Positions 1-8,143 of a DNA stretch of 64,000 nucleotides are shown one piece after another (the first letter of the stretch is position 1; the number at the start of each line of letters is the position of its first letter). Source of the stretch: Clostridia bacterium. Lineage in GTDB: Bacteria; Bacillota; Clostridia; Oscillospirales; Acutalibacteraceae. The translations under genes and the position numbers were made by a program. Where the stretch lies: contig JAFQVY010000010.1 of the NCBI GenBank assembly GCA_017407755.1, positions 1-64,000 on the forward strand. Reading direction: 5' to 3'. The notes under the pieces were generated by a model. It saw only the letters and a list, made by a program, of their open reading frames with translations, was not told the DNA's origin and made no database searches.

Positions 1-2
1 CG

Positions 3-62
3 GCAGTATCCACAATAGCGGTGATACCGATGGAACTGCAAATGGCAGCAATAACCGCCTAA
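3..62 (+). CDS. Possible 3' end of an unidentified gene cut by the window edge
   Basis: One plus-strand frame is open from base 3 and stops with TAA at 60-62, nine bases before a strong hairpin. The encoded tail (AVSTIAVIPMELQMAAITA) is hydrophobic and not recognisable. Only 19 codons are visible and other frames are also open here, so this rests on position before the hairpin and is weakly supported. Confidence 0.3.
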   Translation, partial: AVSTIAVIPMELQMAAITA

Positions 63-70
63 AAACAGCT

Positions 71-101
71 GTAACCGGAAGGCATTATGCCTTCCGGTTA
101 C
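71..101. terminator. Perfect 14-bp hairpin, probable terminator region
   Basis: GTAACCGGAAGGCA is followed by a 3-base loop and its exact complement. On the plus strand no T-run follows. On the minus strand the stem is followed five bases later by TTTTT, so it best suits termination of the minus-strand DUF6472 gene. It may also end the gene entering from the left. Confidence 0.55.
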
Positions 102-157
102 ATACCGCACCATTTACTCCGTTAAGAACAACGGGCAAAACCGTGTGCCTTTTTTCT

Positions 158-340
158 TTAGTTCTGTTTTCTTACAATCTTATATTCATCATAAGGCGAG
201 AAATAATGACACTCAAAATCAGAGCCCCTAAGGAAATTTTCCATTTCGTCCTCGTCTAAGTTTATTTCACAAACATAGCAATCATAAACCTCGTCATACA
301 TATAGTGAGCACACATCTCACAACAGGATACCTTTGACAT
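158..340 (-). CDS. Small Cys-rich protein, DUF6472 family
   Basis: A 60-residue protein of unknown function. It begins MSKVSCCEMC and has paired cysteines (CCEMC near the N-terminus, CYVC in the middle, one near the C-terminus), an acidic centre (NLDEDEMENF) and the ending DEYKIVRKQ. I recognise this pattern as DUF6472, a small clostridial family. The spaced cysteines suggest metal binding, which is inference. The start at 340 is chosen because AGGAG sits seven bases upstream; an in-frame ATG at 370 would put this binding site inside the gene. It stands alone, divergent from cotJABC, and probably ends at the hairpin at 71-101. Confidence 0.75.
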   Translation of the reverse strand: MSKVSCCEMCAHYMYDEVYDCYVCEINLDEDEMENFLRGSDFECHYFSPYDEYKIVRKQN

Positions 341-451
341 AAAACCACTCCTTTTAAAGTAGTTTACCATAAGAAAAAAGCATTATCAAGTAACAAATAA
401 TTTGCTTTTTACATAGTATGTATCAATGGTATAAAGAAAGGAGCAATAAAT

Positions 452-655
452 TTGAAAATTACAGAGCAGGAGCTAATGGCTTTGGCTGGTCTTAAACCTT
501 TTCCTAAAAAGACCTCAGAAGCCATGGCTTATGTACCTTTTCAGCCTGACAATGCAGAAACCTATGCTGTTTACAGGGGCTTTGAAGCGGGCACTATGTA
601 TAAAAGCTTAGACAAGCCCTTTTGCCCCGATACTTGCGGAGGTTTTAAGCTATGA
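452..655 (+). CDS. cotJA: Spore coat associated protein CotJA
   Basis: Protein of 67 residues matching CotJA, a small component of the inner spore coat made in the mother cell. The family-typical features are the stretch AYVPFQPDNAETY and a short Cys-containing C-terminus (FCPDTCGG). Translation starts at a TTG (452-454) preceded by AAAGGAG at 437-443. It is the first gene of a cotJA-cotJB-cotJC operon and overlaps cotJB by four bases. In Bacillus the cotJ operon is read by sigma E; I could not find a convincing sigma E promoter between 371 and 451. Confidence 0.88.
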   Translation: MKITEQELMALAGLKPFPKKTSEAMAYVPFQPDNAETYAVYRGFEAGTMYKSLDKPFCPDTCGGFKL

Positions 656-894
656 CAGGCAGAGATATACTTTTAAAAAAGCTTTCCTCTTATGCCTTTG
701 CATCACACGAGTTAAAGCTTTTTCTTGACACACATCCCAACGACAAGGAAACAATAAAGAAGCTTAAGGAATACGAGGAAAAAGCAAAAGAGCTTATGAA
801 GGAATTCGAAGAAAAATACGGACTCATAAAAAGAAAATCAGACGACACTTCGTTTTGGTCTTGGGTAAATGACCCTTGGCCTTGGGAGGATTAA
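652..894 (+). CDS. cotJB: Spore coat protein CotJB
   Basis: An 80-residue protein of the CotJB family. The N-terminal half is helical and charged (LKKLSSYAFASHELKLFLDT is typical), and the C-terminus is tryptophan-rich (SFWSWVNDPWPWED), the family hallmark. Its ATG overlaps the cotJA stop, and it ends three bases before cotJC, so the three genes are translationally coupled. It is thought to act with CotJA and CotJC in the inner spore coat; its chemical role is unknown. Confidence 0.9.
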   Translation: MTGRDILLKKLSSYAFASHELKLFLDTHPNDKETIKKLKEYEEKAKELMKEFEEKYGLIKRKSDDTSFWSWVNDPWPWED

Positions 895-897
895 CCG

Positions 898-1509
898 ATG
901 TTTGTATACGAAAAAAGACTTCAGTACCCCATAAAAATCAAGCAGACTAATCCTAAGCTTGCAAAAATTATCATATCTCAGTACGGCGGTCCCGACGGCG
1001 AGTTAGGTGCTTCCCTCAGATATCTCAGCCAGCGTTTTTCAATGCCTGTACCCGAACTTAAAGCCACTTTAACGGACATCGGCGTCGAAGAGCTCGGCCA
1101 TTTAGAGATGATAGGTACAATCGTTTATCAGCTTACGAAAAACTTAACCGAAGACCAAATCAAAGAAGCAGGCTTTGACTCCTACTTCGTAGACCATACC
1201 GCAGGTATTTATCCTCAGGCGGCAAGCGGCACACCTTATAGTGCAGCCTCAATGCAAGTAAAAGGCGACCCAATCGCCGACCTTCACGAAGACTTAGCCG
1301 CAGAACAAAAAGCAAGAGTCACCTACGATAACATTCTTCGTTTTTGCGATGACCCCGATGTTATTGACCCAATACGTTTCTTAAGAGAGCGTGAGGTAGT
1401 GCACTACCAGCGTTTCGGCGAAAACCTGAGAATATTAACCGACAAGCTGGACTCCAAAAACTTCTATGCCTTTAACCCTTCCTTTGATAAAAAATGTTTT
1501 AAAAAATAA
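898..1509 (+). CDS. cotJC: CotJC, manganese-catalase-like spore coat protein
   Basis: Protein of 203 residues, the length usual for CotJC, built as the four-helix bundle of manganese catalases. All ligands expected from the family can be placed: Glu35 (GELGAS), Glu65 and His68 (EELGH), Glu136 (AAEQKA), and Glu166 with His169 (EVVH). A working dimanganese site, and so peroxide removal at the spore surface, is therefore plausible. It ends the cotJ operon. Confidence in the family is high; activity is inferred from the ligands only. Confidence 0.92.
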   Translation: MFVYEKRLQYPIKIKQTNPKLAKIIISQYGGPDGELGASLRYLSQRFSMPVPELKATLTDIGVEELGHLEMIGTIVYQLTKNLTEDQIKEAGFDSYFVDHTAGIYPQAASGTPYSAASMQVKGDPIADLHEDLAAEQKARVTYDNILRFCDDPDVIDPIRFLREREVVHYQRFGENLRILTDKLDSKNFYAFNPSFDKKCFKK

Positions 1510-1525
1510 ATTGACATTGTACCCA

Positions 1526-1546
1526 CAGCCGCCTTTATGGCGGCTG
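1526..1546 (+). terminator. Hairpin after cotJC, weak terminator candidate
   Basis: CAGCCGCC, a TTTAT loop and GGCGGCTG form a perfect 8-bp GC-rich stem 17 bases after the cotJC stop. The following bases (AGCTATTTTATAT) are only partly T-rich, so termination may be inefficient. Confidence 0.5.
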
Positions 1547-1604
1547 AGCTATTTTATATGAATAAATTATAAAGCAGATGAGCGTCTAATTTACAATTTG
1601 TCAA

Positions 1605-1644
1605 TTGATATTTCTTAAGCAATTGTGGTATCATAGTGCTTAAG
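1605..1644 (+). promoter_or_regulatory. Promoter with a flanking inverted repeat, upstream of the redox operon
   Basis: TTGATA (1605-1610) and TATCAT (1629-1634) are separated by 18 bases, with TGG just before the -10 as in an extended -10. An inverted repeat spans the -10: CTTAAGCA at 1614-1621 and TGCTTAAG at 1637-1644. This layout suits a repressor operator. The ATG of the next gene is at 1656. Confidence 0.6.
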
Positions 1645-1655
1645 GATGTGAAATA

Positions 1656-3176
1656 ATGACTAATCATTATAATGTAATAGTAATTGGAGCAGGTAATGCA
1701 GGCTTGGCGACAGCTGCAACAACTGCCAAAAACGGCTTAAAAACCCTTATAATAGAGCGAAATATTCTGCCGGGAGGCTGTGCCACAAGCTTTTCGAGAG
1801 GGCGTTTTGAGTTCGAGTCATCCCTTCATGAGCTTGCAAATGTAGGAACAGAGCAAAATCCTGGCTCTGTTCGAAATCTTTTTGAATACTGGCAAGCCGA
1901 TGTTACTTGGGTAAACGAAGAAAATGCTTTCCGTGTAATTACCGGCGGCGAAGATGGTTATGATGCTACAATGCCATCGGGGATTGAGGCGTTTTGCAGC
2001 GAAATCGAAAGGCAAGTGCCTGACAGCCGCAAAAGTGTAGAAGCTCTCTTTGAGTGCGCTCAAAAGGTAGAAGCGGCTATGGCGTATATGTCTTCAGGCA
2101 AGGTTGATCCTTCTGTATTAGCTTCTGAGCATGCAGATATTATGCGAATGTCTTCTCATTCTGTTGATGAGTGTCTTAATGCACTCAATATGCCTAAAAA
2201 GGCACAGAATATCGTGAAAACTTATTGGACTTATCTGGGTGCCCCCACTGATAAATTAGATATGGCGCATTATCTTCTTATGATGTCACGTTATATTTCG
2301 GGAAGTCCCGCCATGCCTTCTATGAAATCTCACGAGCTATCCCTTGCTCTTGATAAGGTTATAAAGGATAACGGCGGTGAAATCTGGTATAACACCGAAG
2401 TAACTGAAATATTAACCGAAAACGGTAAAGCAGTAGGAATAAAAATAGGGGAAAGAGAGATTTTTGCAGACTTTGTTGTAGCTAACTGTTTCCCAGAAAC
2501 CGCTTACACAAAGCTTTTACCAAAAGAAGCTGTACCCGAAAAAGCTGTAAAGCTTGTAAATGCCCGCAAAAAAGGTGAGCTGTTTTTTACAGTTTATCTG
2601 GGGCTTAACAGAAGTGCACAAGAGCTTGGTATCAAAGATTATTCGGTGTTTATTTACAATTCACCCGATTCTTTAGAGCAGTACAAAAGTATGGATAACA
2701 GAGATGAAAGCTTTGTGATTGTAAACTGTCTCAATAATGTTATACCTAAAGCATCAGAAGAGGGTACATGTACATTGTTTTTAACCACAATGCTTTCCGA
2801 GAAGGCTTGGGAAGATGTAAACGAAGAGAATTATAAGAAAGTTAAAAATAAGCTTGCAAAGCGAATGATTGAAACCTACGAGCAAAAACTCGGAATATCT
2901 GTAACGCCCTATATTGAAGAAATTGTAATAGCAACCCCTGCAACCTTTGCAAGATATCTCAATACCCCTTATGGTACACCTTATGGCTATGAGGTTCAGC
3001 CTTGGGATACTATGATTGCAAGAATTATGAACGGTTCAAAAGAGCAGTTTGTTGAAAATCTCTATTTTGTCGGAGCACACTCAGACAGGGCAGATGGTTA
3101 TAGCAGTGCATATTCTAACGGATACTCCACTGCAGGCAGAATTTTAAGGGAGGCAAAGAAAAATGAAAAAGCATAA
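1656..3176 (+). CDS. FAD-dependent oxidoreductase, phytoene desaturase (CrtI)-like
   Basis: A 506-residue flavoprotein. The N-terminus has the dinucleotide-binding fold (VIGAGNAGLATA near residues 9-20, then an acidic-ended strand IIERN), followed by PGGCATSFSRG, the pattern of the CrtI/retinol-saturase branch. The C-terminus carries the second FAD contact (NLYFVGAHSDRADGYSSA). No signal peptide or membrane segment is seen. These enzymes oxidise or saturate C-C bonds in isoprenoid-like or other lipid substrates; the substrate here is unknown, and no carotenoid genes are nearby. It overlaps the next gene, an electron-transfer protein, by 14 bases, which suggests that protein feeds electrons to this flavin. 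Confidence 0.8.
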   Translation: MTNHYNVIVIGAGNAGLATAATTAKNGLKTLIIERNILPGGCATSFSRGRFEFESSLHELANVGTEQNPGSVRNLFEYWQADVTWVNEENAFRVITGGEDGYDATMPSGIEAFCSEIERQVPDSRKSVEALFECAQKVEAAMAYMSSGKVDPSVLASEHADIMRMSSHSVDECLNALNMPKKAQNIVKTYWTYLGAPTDKLDMAHYLLMMSRYISGSPAMPSMKSHELSLALDKVIKDNGGEIWYNTEVTEILTENGKAVGIKIGEREIFADFVVANCFPETAYTKLLPKEAVPEKAVKLVNARKKGELFFTVYLGLNRSAQELGIKDYSVFIYNSPDSLEQYKSMDNRDESFVIVNCLNNVIPKASEEGTCTLFLTTMLSEKAWEDVNEENYKKVKNKLAKRMIETYEQKLGISVTPYIEEIVIATPATFARYLNTPYGTPYGYEVQPWDTMIARIMNGSKEQFVENLYFVGAHSDRADGYSSAYSNGYSTAGRILREAKKNEKA

Positions 3177-4326
3177 TCTTAATTCCCTGAATCCTGCAAA
3201 ATTTGCAGACCTTATAAAAAACCGAGAGCTTTCTGTATCTTCTGCCGATGCGGCTTATCCTTTGGCAGAGTTTTCTCCAAACACTCTTGCCAATAGTCTT
3301 CACCCTAAAAAGCAAAAACTAAGAATAACCGAAATATCAGATTTTAAAAACTGTAAGGCTTTTAAGCTTAGCGGTCAGTGTGCTTGTTTTACTGCAGGTC
3401 AATATATAAACGTGTATGTAAATATTGACGGCAAAGTCTGTTCACGTCCCTATTCTTTAGCCTCATCGCCCAAAGATGCTTCAGATGGTTTTTATCAGAT
3501 AGCAGTCAAGGCTGTTGACGGCGGCTTGGTGTCAAACTATATTTTGCAAAACTGGTCAGTAGGCACCTTGGTTGAGGTAAGTGACCCTATAGGCAACTTT
3601 ACCTACGAGCCCCTTCGAGACTGTAAAAATGTAGTAGGCATTGCCGGCGGAAGCGGAATTACACCTTTTATGTCTTTGGCTAAATCTGTTTTAGAGGGTA
3701 GCGAAGATTTTAACCTTACTATTCTTTACGGTTGCCGAAAAGAAGAGGATATACTTTTTAGGTTTGAGCTGGACTCTTTAGCCGAAAAATGCGATAGACT
3801 CAAGGTTATTTATGTGCTCAGCGAAGAGTGCAAAGAAGGTTTTGAGCAGGGCAATATATCTTATGAGCTTGTTAAAAAATATGCCCCAAAAGGTGAGTTT
3901 TCTGTTTTTATCTGCGGCCCTGAGGGTATGACCCGTTTTGTTGACAAAGAGCTCGAACTTCTTGATTTTGAGCGAAAATTTATTCGTCACGAGGTCCACG
4001 GCGAGACAGTGTCTCCCTCGAATTTTGAAGACTATCCTCAAAATGTTCCCGAAATTATAAGCATCACAGTTTGGAATAAAGGAGAAAGCAAGCTGATAAA
4101 AGCAAGCCCTGCGGCTCCTGTTGTACGTATTTTAGAGCAAAACGGCATAAATCCTCCAACAAGGTGTCGCAGCGGTGAGTGTGGATTTTGCCACTCAAGG
4201 CTTATTTCGGGTGAGGTGTTTATACCAAAAGAGCTTAACAAGCTAAGACAGGCGGACAATAAATTTGGATTTATCCACCCCTGTTGCAGTTATCCCTTGA
4301 CAGATATTGAAATTGAAATTTCATAA
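3163..4326 (+). CDS. Ferredoxin-NAD(P)H reductase with C-terminal 2Fe-2S domain
   Basis: A 387-residue electron-transfer protein with three modules: a 50-residue N-terminal extension of unknown role; an FNR-type module with the FAD motif RPYSLA (95-100), the NAD(P) motif AGGSGITPFM (161-170) and CGPEGM (251-256); and a plant-type 2Fe-2S ferredoxin domain (about 295-387) with Cys335, Cys340, Cys343 and Cys374/375 as cluster ligands. The design resembles phenol hydroxylase and vanillate demethylase reductases. It overlaps the preceding CrtI-like gene and is followed by a terminator, so the two form a closed two-gene unit in which this protein probably moves electrons between NAD(P)H and its partner. 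Confidence 0.85.
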   Translation: MKKHNLNSLNPAKFADLIKNRELSVSSADAAYPLAEFSPNTLANSLHPKKQKLRITEISDFKNCKAFKLSGQCACFTAGQYINVYVNIDGKVCSRPYSLASSPKDASDGFYQIAVKAVDGGLVSNYILQNWSVGTLVEVSDPIGNFTYEPLRDCKNVVGIAGGSGITPFMSLAKSVLEGSEDFNLTILYGCRKEEDILFRFELDSLAEKCDRLKVIYVLSEECKEGFEQGNISYELVKKYAPKGEFSVFICGPEGMTRFVDKELELLDFERKFIRHEVHGETVSPSNFEDYPQNVPEIISITVWNKGESKLIKASPAAPVVRILEQNGINPPTRCRSGECGFCHSRLISGEVFIPKELNKLRQADNKFGFIHPCCSYPLTDIEIEIS

Positions 4327-4338
4327 GATTAATTCAAA

Positions 4339-4373
4339 AAAGCAGATGCGCAGAGGCATCTGCTTTAATTTTT
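4339..4373 (+). terminator. Intrinsic terminator of the redox operon
   Basis: AAAGCAGATGC, loop GCAGAG and GCATCTGCTTT form an 11-bp stem followed by AATTTTT, 13 bases after the stop at 4326. Confidence 0.85.
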
Positions 4374-4381
4374 GTGTAGCG

Positions 4382-4398
4382 GTTTACAAATTGTAAAC
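4382..4398. promoter_or_regulatory. Palindromic operator, upstream copy
   Basis: GTTTACAA-A-TTGTAAAC is a perfect 8-bp palindrome around one base. It shares the half site GTTTACA with a second palindrome centred 35 bases downstream on the promoter. It lies upstream of the -35 box of the transporter operon. Confidence 0.6.
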
Positions 4399-4405
4399 AA
4401 AACTG

Positions 4406-4435
4406 TTGACTTTACAGTTTACATAGTGTAAACTG
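4406..4435 (+). promoter_or_regulatory. Promoter with overlapping palindromic operator for the transporter operon
   Basis: TTGACT (4406-4411) and TAAACT (4429-4434) are 17 bases apart. A palindrome with arms CAGTTTACA and TGTAAACTG around TAG (4415-4435) covers the spacer and the whole -10. A protein bound there would block RNA polymerase, so repression is the likely mode. No regulator gene lies next to it, so the repressor is probably encoded elsewhere; its family cannot be told from the site. Confidence 0.7.
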
Positions 4436-4463
4436 TAATCAGAAAAACTTGTGAGGTGCTCTT

Positions 4464-5861
4464 ATGAAAAAGAAAATCTTAGCTTTAATTCTTGTTTTGT
4501 CAACGGTTTTATGTTTAGTGCTTTCTTCCTGCAAACCTGCTTCTGATGAGGATTCACCCCTTACATTTTACTGCTTTAACGAAAGCGATTCACTTATTAG
4601 CGCCCTTAAGCAGTATAACAAATATTGCGCGGTAATGGAAAGAAACGAGGATAGGGTAGAGATAGTAAACTTTGACTCTTACGAAGAATACGAGGCAAAG
4701 CTTAACACCGAGGTTATGGCGGGAGGCGGTCCCGATATACTTTCGCTTTCTCAAATGCTGCCGTTTGAAAAGCTCATAAAAAATAATTCCCTTGCGGATA
4801 TTAACACTATCGCTCAACAGTGCTCAAAAAGCTTTAACTTTGACGATTATAACAGCGTTGTTATGGATAGCGGAGTGTTCTCAGGTAAACGCTATATCCT
4901 TCCTCTTTATTACGGTCTTGATTATCTTGTTACCTCGACAGAAAGACTTGAACACTTCGGTTTAAGGTTAGAAAATTTAACTTATGACACCTTGCTTGAA
5001 GATATTAAAAACAAAGAGCTTGAAGCTTATCTCGTTGACCCCTACGACTTAGGTAAGCGTTTTTACTACTCTTTTATCCGTCAGTTTATTGACGTCGAAA
5101 AAGGCACAACCGACTTTGAAAGCGAAGAGTTCAGAGTGTTAGCCGAAGATTTTAAAACCGCCATTATCGGTGACTCTTTCGAAAACTTTGAAAACTACGA
5201 CCCCAACGACCAAGAGCGTAAAGAGTACCTTTTTGACGGTTATGATTTTTCAGGGCGTGCAGGTGCATTTCCTGTTTATGCAAGAGACTTTATGCACATA
5301 AACGGCAATGTCATAAGACTTACCGTTGACGGCAAAGCCGAAACCGATACTTTGTTTTTTCCAAACTATAGCCGAAAGGGAGAGCCTTCTGCCACAGTGG
5401 AAATAGGGTTAGCAATAAACGCCAACTGTAAAAAGAGCGAAAAGGTTATGAGGCTTATTGAATATTTGCTTAGCTTTGAGGCGCAAAGCTACTTTTGCGG
5501 CGGCAGAGAAAGCGACAACGCTTATGCAGGTCAAGGCTTTTTGCCTGTTAACAAAGAGGTTTATGAGGCTTCCTATAATAACGCCCTGAAAATAAAGATT
5601 GATGTTGACCAGAACTTTGAGATGGACGAATTTGACGAAAAGATTTTCGAAGCAAAAAACAAGGCTTTAAGTGAGTATTACAAACCTCTTGCTGACAGTA
5701 TAACTACCTGCAGTATAAACGATATGGAAAATCAGATGAGTACTTACCTTGTAAGAAATGTAATAAAAGATATTGTAGAGCCTTATCTTAAATCCGAAAT
5801 CACTACCGATAAATTTATACAAAGACTTACAGATGCAGTAAATATGTATCTCAGTGAATGA
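4464..5861 (+). CDS. ABC transporter substrate-binding lipoprotein, family 1-like (first paralogue)
   Basis: A 465-residue secreted lipoprotein. The signal peptide MKKKILALIL ends in a lipobox with Cys23 (SSC). The mature part has the layout of sugar-type (family 1) binding proteins: an early strand LTFYCF, the signature MAGGGPDIL, YILPLYYG, and later a helical C-terminal lobe. Several family-1 hallmarks are weak, so the ligand could be a sugar, glycan fragment or peptide. It is the first gene of a six-gene operon and overlaps its paralogue by four bases. GGTGCT upstream gives a modest ribosome site. The two mature proteins align along their whole length, so this is a duplication and not a split gene. 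Confidence 0.82.
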   Translation: MKKKILALILVLSTVLCLVLSSCKPASDEDSPLTFYCFNESDSLISALKQYNKYCAVMERNEDRVEIVNFDSYEEYEAKLNTEVMAGGGPDILSLSQMLPFEKLIKNNSLADINTIAQQCSKSFNFDDYNSVVMDSGVFSGKRYILPLYYGLDYLVTSTERLEHFGLRLENLTYDTLLEDIKNKELEAYLVDPYDLGKRFYYSFIRQFIDVEKGTTDFESEEFRVLAEDFKTAIIGDSFENFENYDPNDQERKEYLFDGYDFSGRAGAFPVYARDFMHINGNVIRLTVDGKAETDTLFFPNYSRKGEPSATVEIGLAINANCKKSEKVMRLIEYLLSFEAQSYFCGGRESDNAYAGQGFLPVNKEVYEASYNNALKIKIDVDQNFEMDEFDEKIFEAKNKALSEYYKPLADSITTCSINDMENQMSTYLVRNVIKDIVEPYLKSEITTDKFIQRLTDAVNMYLSE

Positions 5862-7273
5862 TTATGAAAAAACTATCAGCATTGATTTTATCCCTTATTT
5901 TTGTGGTTGGCTTATTGCTTTCTGCCTGTGAAAATCAAGAAGTCAGCACACAAGACCAAGCAAATATTTCTCAAAGTAAGCCTTCCCCGGATGGCGACAA
6001 GCTTACCTTTTACTGTGTGGGCGAATACGGCGACGAGCTTTACGAGTTTATTAAATACTATAACAAATACTGTGCGGTAAACGATAATTTTGAGGATAGC
6101 GTGGAGTTTGTATATTTTGAAAGCACCCCGGAGTTAAATGCCGTCTTGTCCACCGAGCTGATGGCAGGAGGCGGCCCCGATATTCTTTCAATCACCCAAG
6201 GTTTTCCCTTTGAAAAGCTGGTAAATAACAGCTTCCTTGCAGATGTTGACCGCATTCTTGAAGAAAACAACAGTTCTCTTGATTTTTCCGATTATAACAA
6301 AGCGGTAATGGATAGCGGTGTTTTTAAGGGCAAACGCCTTATAGTACCCCTTTACTACAGAGCAGACATTCTTTTCACTACAAAAGAGCGTCTGGCGCTA
6401 AGTAGAGCAGAAGATAATTCTTCTTTTGAGTCTGTTTTAAAGGGCTTTCAAATCCAAAATCCTGATATGTACTTTATAAACCCGTATTCTGTTGACTCTT
6501 TTTATTTTTCTTTTATCCGCCAGTTTATCGATTTCGAAAACGGCACAACGGATTTTGAAAGCGAAGAGTTCTTCAGCTTAGCCGAAGCTTTCAAAGAAGC
6601 TCTTTTAAAGGGCAAAAGCTATAAATCCCTTGAAGACAGCGAATTCCAGTATAGCGAAAATCACAGCAAATACCTGTTTTCGGCAAACGAGCTTTGCTTT
6701 TACGGCGGCTCATTAACCGATGTCGCCCGTACATATATGAATGCCTTAGGCGACGAATGTACTCTTACTGTGTGCCCTGATTTTAACCGAAAAGGCGAAG
6801 TTTCAGCTAATGTGGAAGTGGGCTTTTCCATTAACGCCAACTGTAAAAAACGAGACAAAGCCGCTAAGTTCATAGAGTATCTGTTAAGCGAAAAGTCCCA
6901 AGGCTATTTTGGCGGCGGCCGAGACGACACTTGGTCAACAGGCTTGGCTTTGCCCGTTAAAAATTCTGTTTTCGAAAACTCGGTAAACGAGGCGTTGAAG
7001 TATAGCTGGCATTTTAGTGATGAGCTTGCTAAAACCGATGAATATGTAATTGAAACTGTAAAGCTGAAAAACAAATTTTTAACCGAGGAGTATCTGCCTT
7101 TGCTTAAGAATATATCCTCAGTAAACCTTTACGGCTATTTTTCCCAAACCGAGTCATATCTTTACAAAAATGTAATAGGGGACATACTTGAAGATTATCT
7201 AAGTGACAAAATAACAACTCAGAAGCTTGTTTTCAGACTTACCTCGGCAATTAATATTTATATGAACGAATAG
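5858..7273 (+). CDS. ABC transporter substrate-binding lipoprotein, family 1-like (second paralogue)
   Basis: A 471-residue lipoprotein with lipobox LLLSAC, clearly homologous to the preceding gene: LTFYC, YYNKYCAV, MAGGGPDIL, VMDSGVF.GKR and FIRQFID...GTTDFESEEF are shared. The longer linker after the Cys (rich in Gln, Ser, Asp) and scattered changes in the body suggest a different ligand or affinity. The start overlaps the previous stop (ATGA); an alternative ATG lies two codons in at 5864, and neither has a strong ribosome site, so coupling is likely. Two complete binding proteins feeding one permease pair is uncommon but known. Confidence 0.82.
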   Translation: MIMKKLSALILSLIFVVGLLLSACENQEVSTQDQANISQSKPSPDGDKLTFYCVGEYGDELYEFIKYYNKYCAVNDNFEDSVEFVYFESTPELNAVLSTELMAGGGPDILSITQGFPFEKLVNNSFLADVDRILEENNSSLDFSDYNKAVMDSGVFKGKRLIVPLYYRADILFTTKERLALSRAEDNSSFESVLKGFQIQNPDMYFINPYSVDSFYFSFIRQFIDFENGTTDFESEEFFSLAEAFKEALLKGKSYKSLEDSEFQYSENHSKYLFSANELCFYGGSLTDVARTYMNALGDECTLTVCPDFNRKGEVSANVEVGFSINANCKKRDKAAKFIEYLLSEKSQGYFGGGRDDTWSTGLALPVKNSVFENSVNEALKYSWHFSDELAKTDEYVIETVKLKNKFLTEEYLPLLKNISSVNLYGYFSQTESYLYKNVIGDILEDYLSDKITTQKLVFRLTSAINIYMNE

Positions 7274-7284
7274 GAGTGGTCCTT

Positions 7285-8136
7285 TTGAAATATAAGCGAA
7301 AAGAAGCCTTTGCCGCTTTGCTTTTTATATTGCCCTCGCTCATAGGCATATCTATGTTTTACATAGTGCCCTACATAATCTGCTTTGTAAAAAGTATGTT
7401 TATCGGCAATACCTTTGTAGGGCTTAGTAATTACATAGAGCTTTTTGAGAATAAAACCTTTCTTCTTGCACTGAAAAACACTGGAATTTTTACAGTCATT
7501 GCAACAGCACTTTTAATGCTTGTTTCATTTCTGATTGCTTTGTTTCTGAATTCGTTTAAAAAAATATCAAGCTTTTTCAAAAGTGCCCTCCTTATTCCCG
7601 TAGTAGTTCCCGTCGCTTCCCTTGTATCTGTCTGGCAGCTTTTATTTGACGACTTCGGAGCCGTTAACGGACTTTTAACTAAACTCGGTCTTAACAGTGT
7701 GGGATTTTTCAATTCACCCTTTTCAATGGTGATGATAATTATTATATATGTATGGAAATACTGCGGATTTTGCGTGGTGCTTTTTACTGCAGGACTTTCA
7801 AGTGTTCCCAAAGAATACTACGAAAGTGCCCGTATCGACGGTGCCTCGCGCTTTAAGCTTATTACAAAAATCACCGTTCCGCTGATAACTCCCACAACCT
7901 TTTTCGTTTTCCTTATGGAAATTATTTATTCCTTTAAAATTTTTCGGGAGGTGTTCTCGCTTTTCGGCGATTATCCCAACGAAAACGTTTACTTTCTGCA
8001 AAACTTTATAAACAACAATTATTATAATCTCAACTATCCTCGTCTTTCGGCGGCTTCTGTGATTTTATCCTTGTTCATAATACTTCTGCTTTTAATTTTT
8101 TATCTCTTTGAGCGTAAACACAGCTTTACACAGTGA
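7285..8136 (+). CDS. ABC transporter permease, MalF/UgpA type
   Basis: A 283-residue inner-membrane permease with about six hydrophobic segments. The cytoplasmic EAA loop, which contacts the ATPase, is present: ESARIDGASRFKLITKI...P. The start is placed at TTG 7285 because AGGAG lies eight bases upstream; an upstream GTG at 7276 overlaps that site. It pairs with the next permease to form the channel. No ATP-binding gene is in the operon, so a shared ATPase of the MsmK type encoded elsewhere is the simplest explanation. Confidence 0.85.
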   Translation: MKYKRKEAFAALLFILPSLIGISMFYIVPYIICFVKSMFIGNTFVGLSNYIELFENKTFLLALKNTGIFTVIATALLMLVSFLIALFLNSFKKISSFFKSALLIPVVVPVASLVSVWQLLFDDFGAVNGLLTKLGLNSVGFFNSPFSMVMIIIIYVWKYCGFCVVLFTAGLSSVPKEYYESARIDGASRFKLITKITVPLITPTTFFVFLMEIIYSFKIFREVFSLFGDYPNENVYFLQNFINNNYYNLNYPRLSAASVILSLFIILLLLIFYLFERKHSFTQ

Positions 8137-8143
8137 GGTCTTT

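Noticed and set aside
121-157. Second terminator beyond the DUF6472 gene
   Set aside because: GGGCA/TGCCT gives only a five-base stem with one weak pair; it is less convincing than the hairpin at 71-101.
371-451. Sigma E promoter before cotJA
   Set aside because: CATAGTAT at 412-419 resembles a sigma E -10, but no -35 lies at the proper distance.
4464-7273. The two adjacent binding proteins as one gene broken by a frameshift
   Set aside because: Each has its own signal peptide and lipobox and the full mature length, and the two align to each other from end to end, so they are tandem paralogues.
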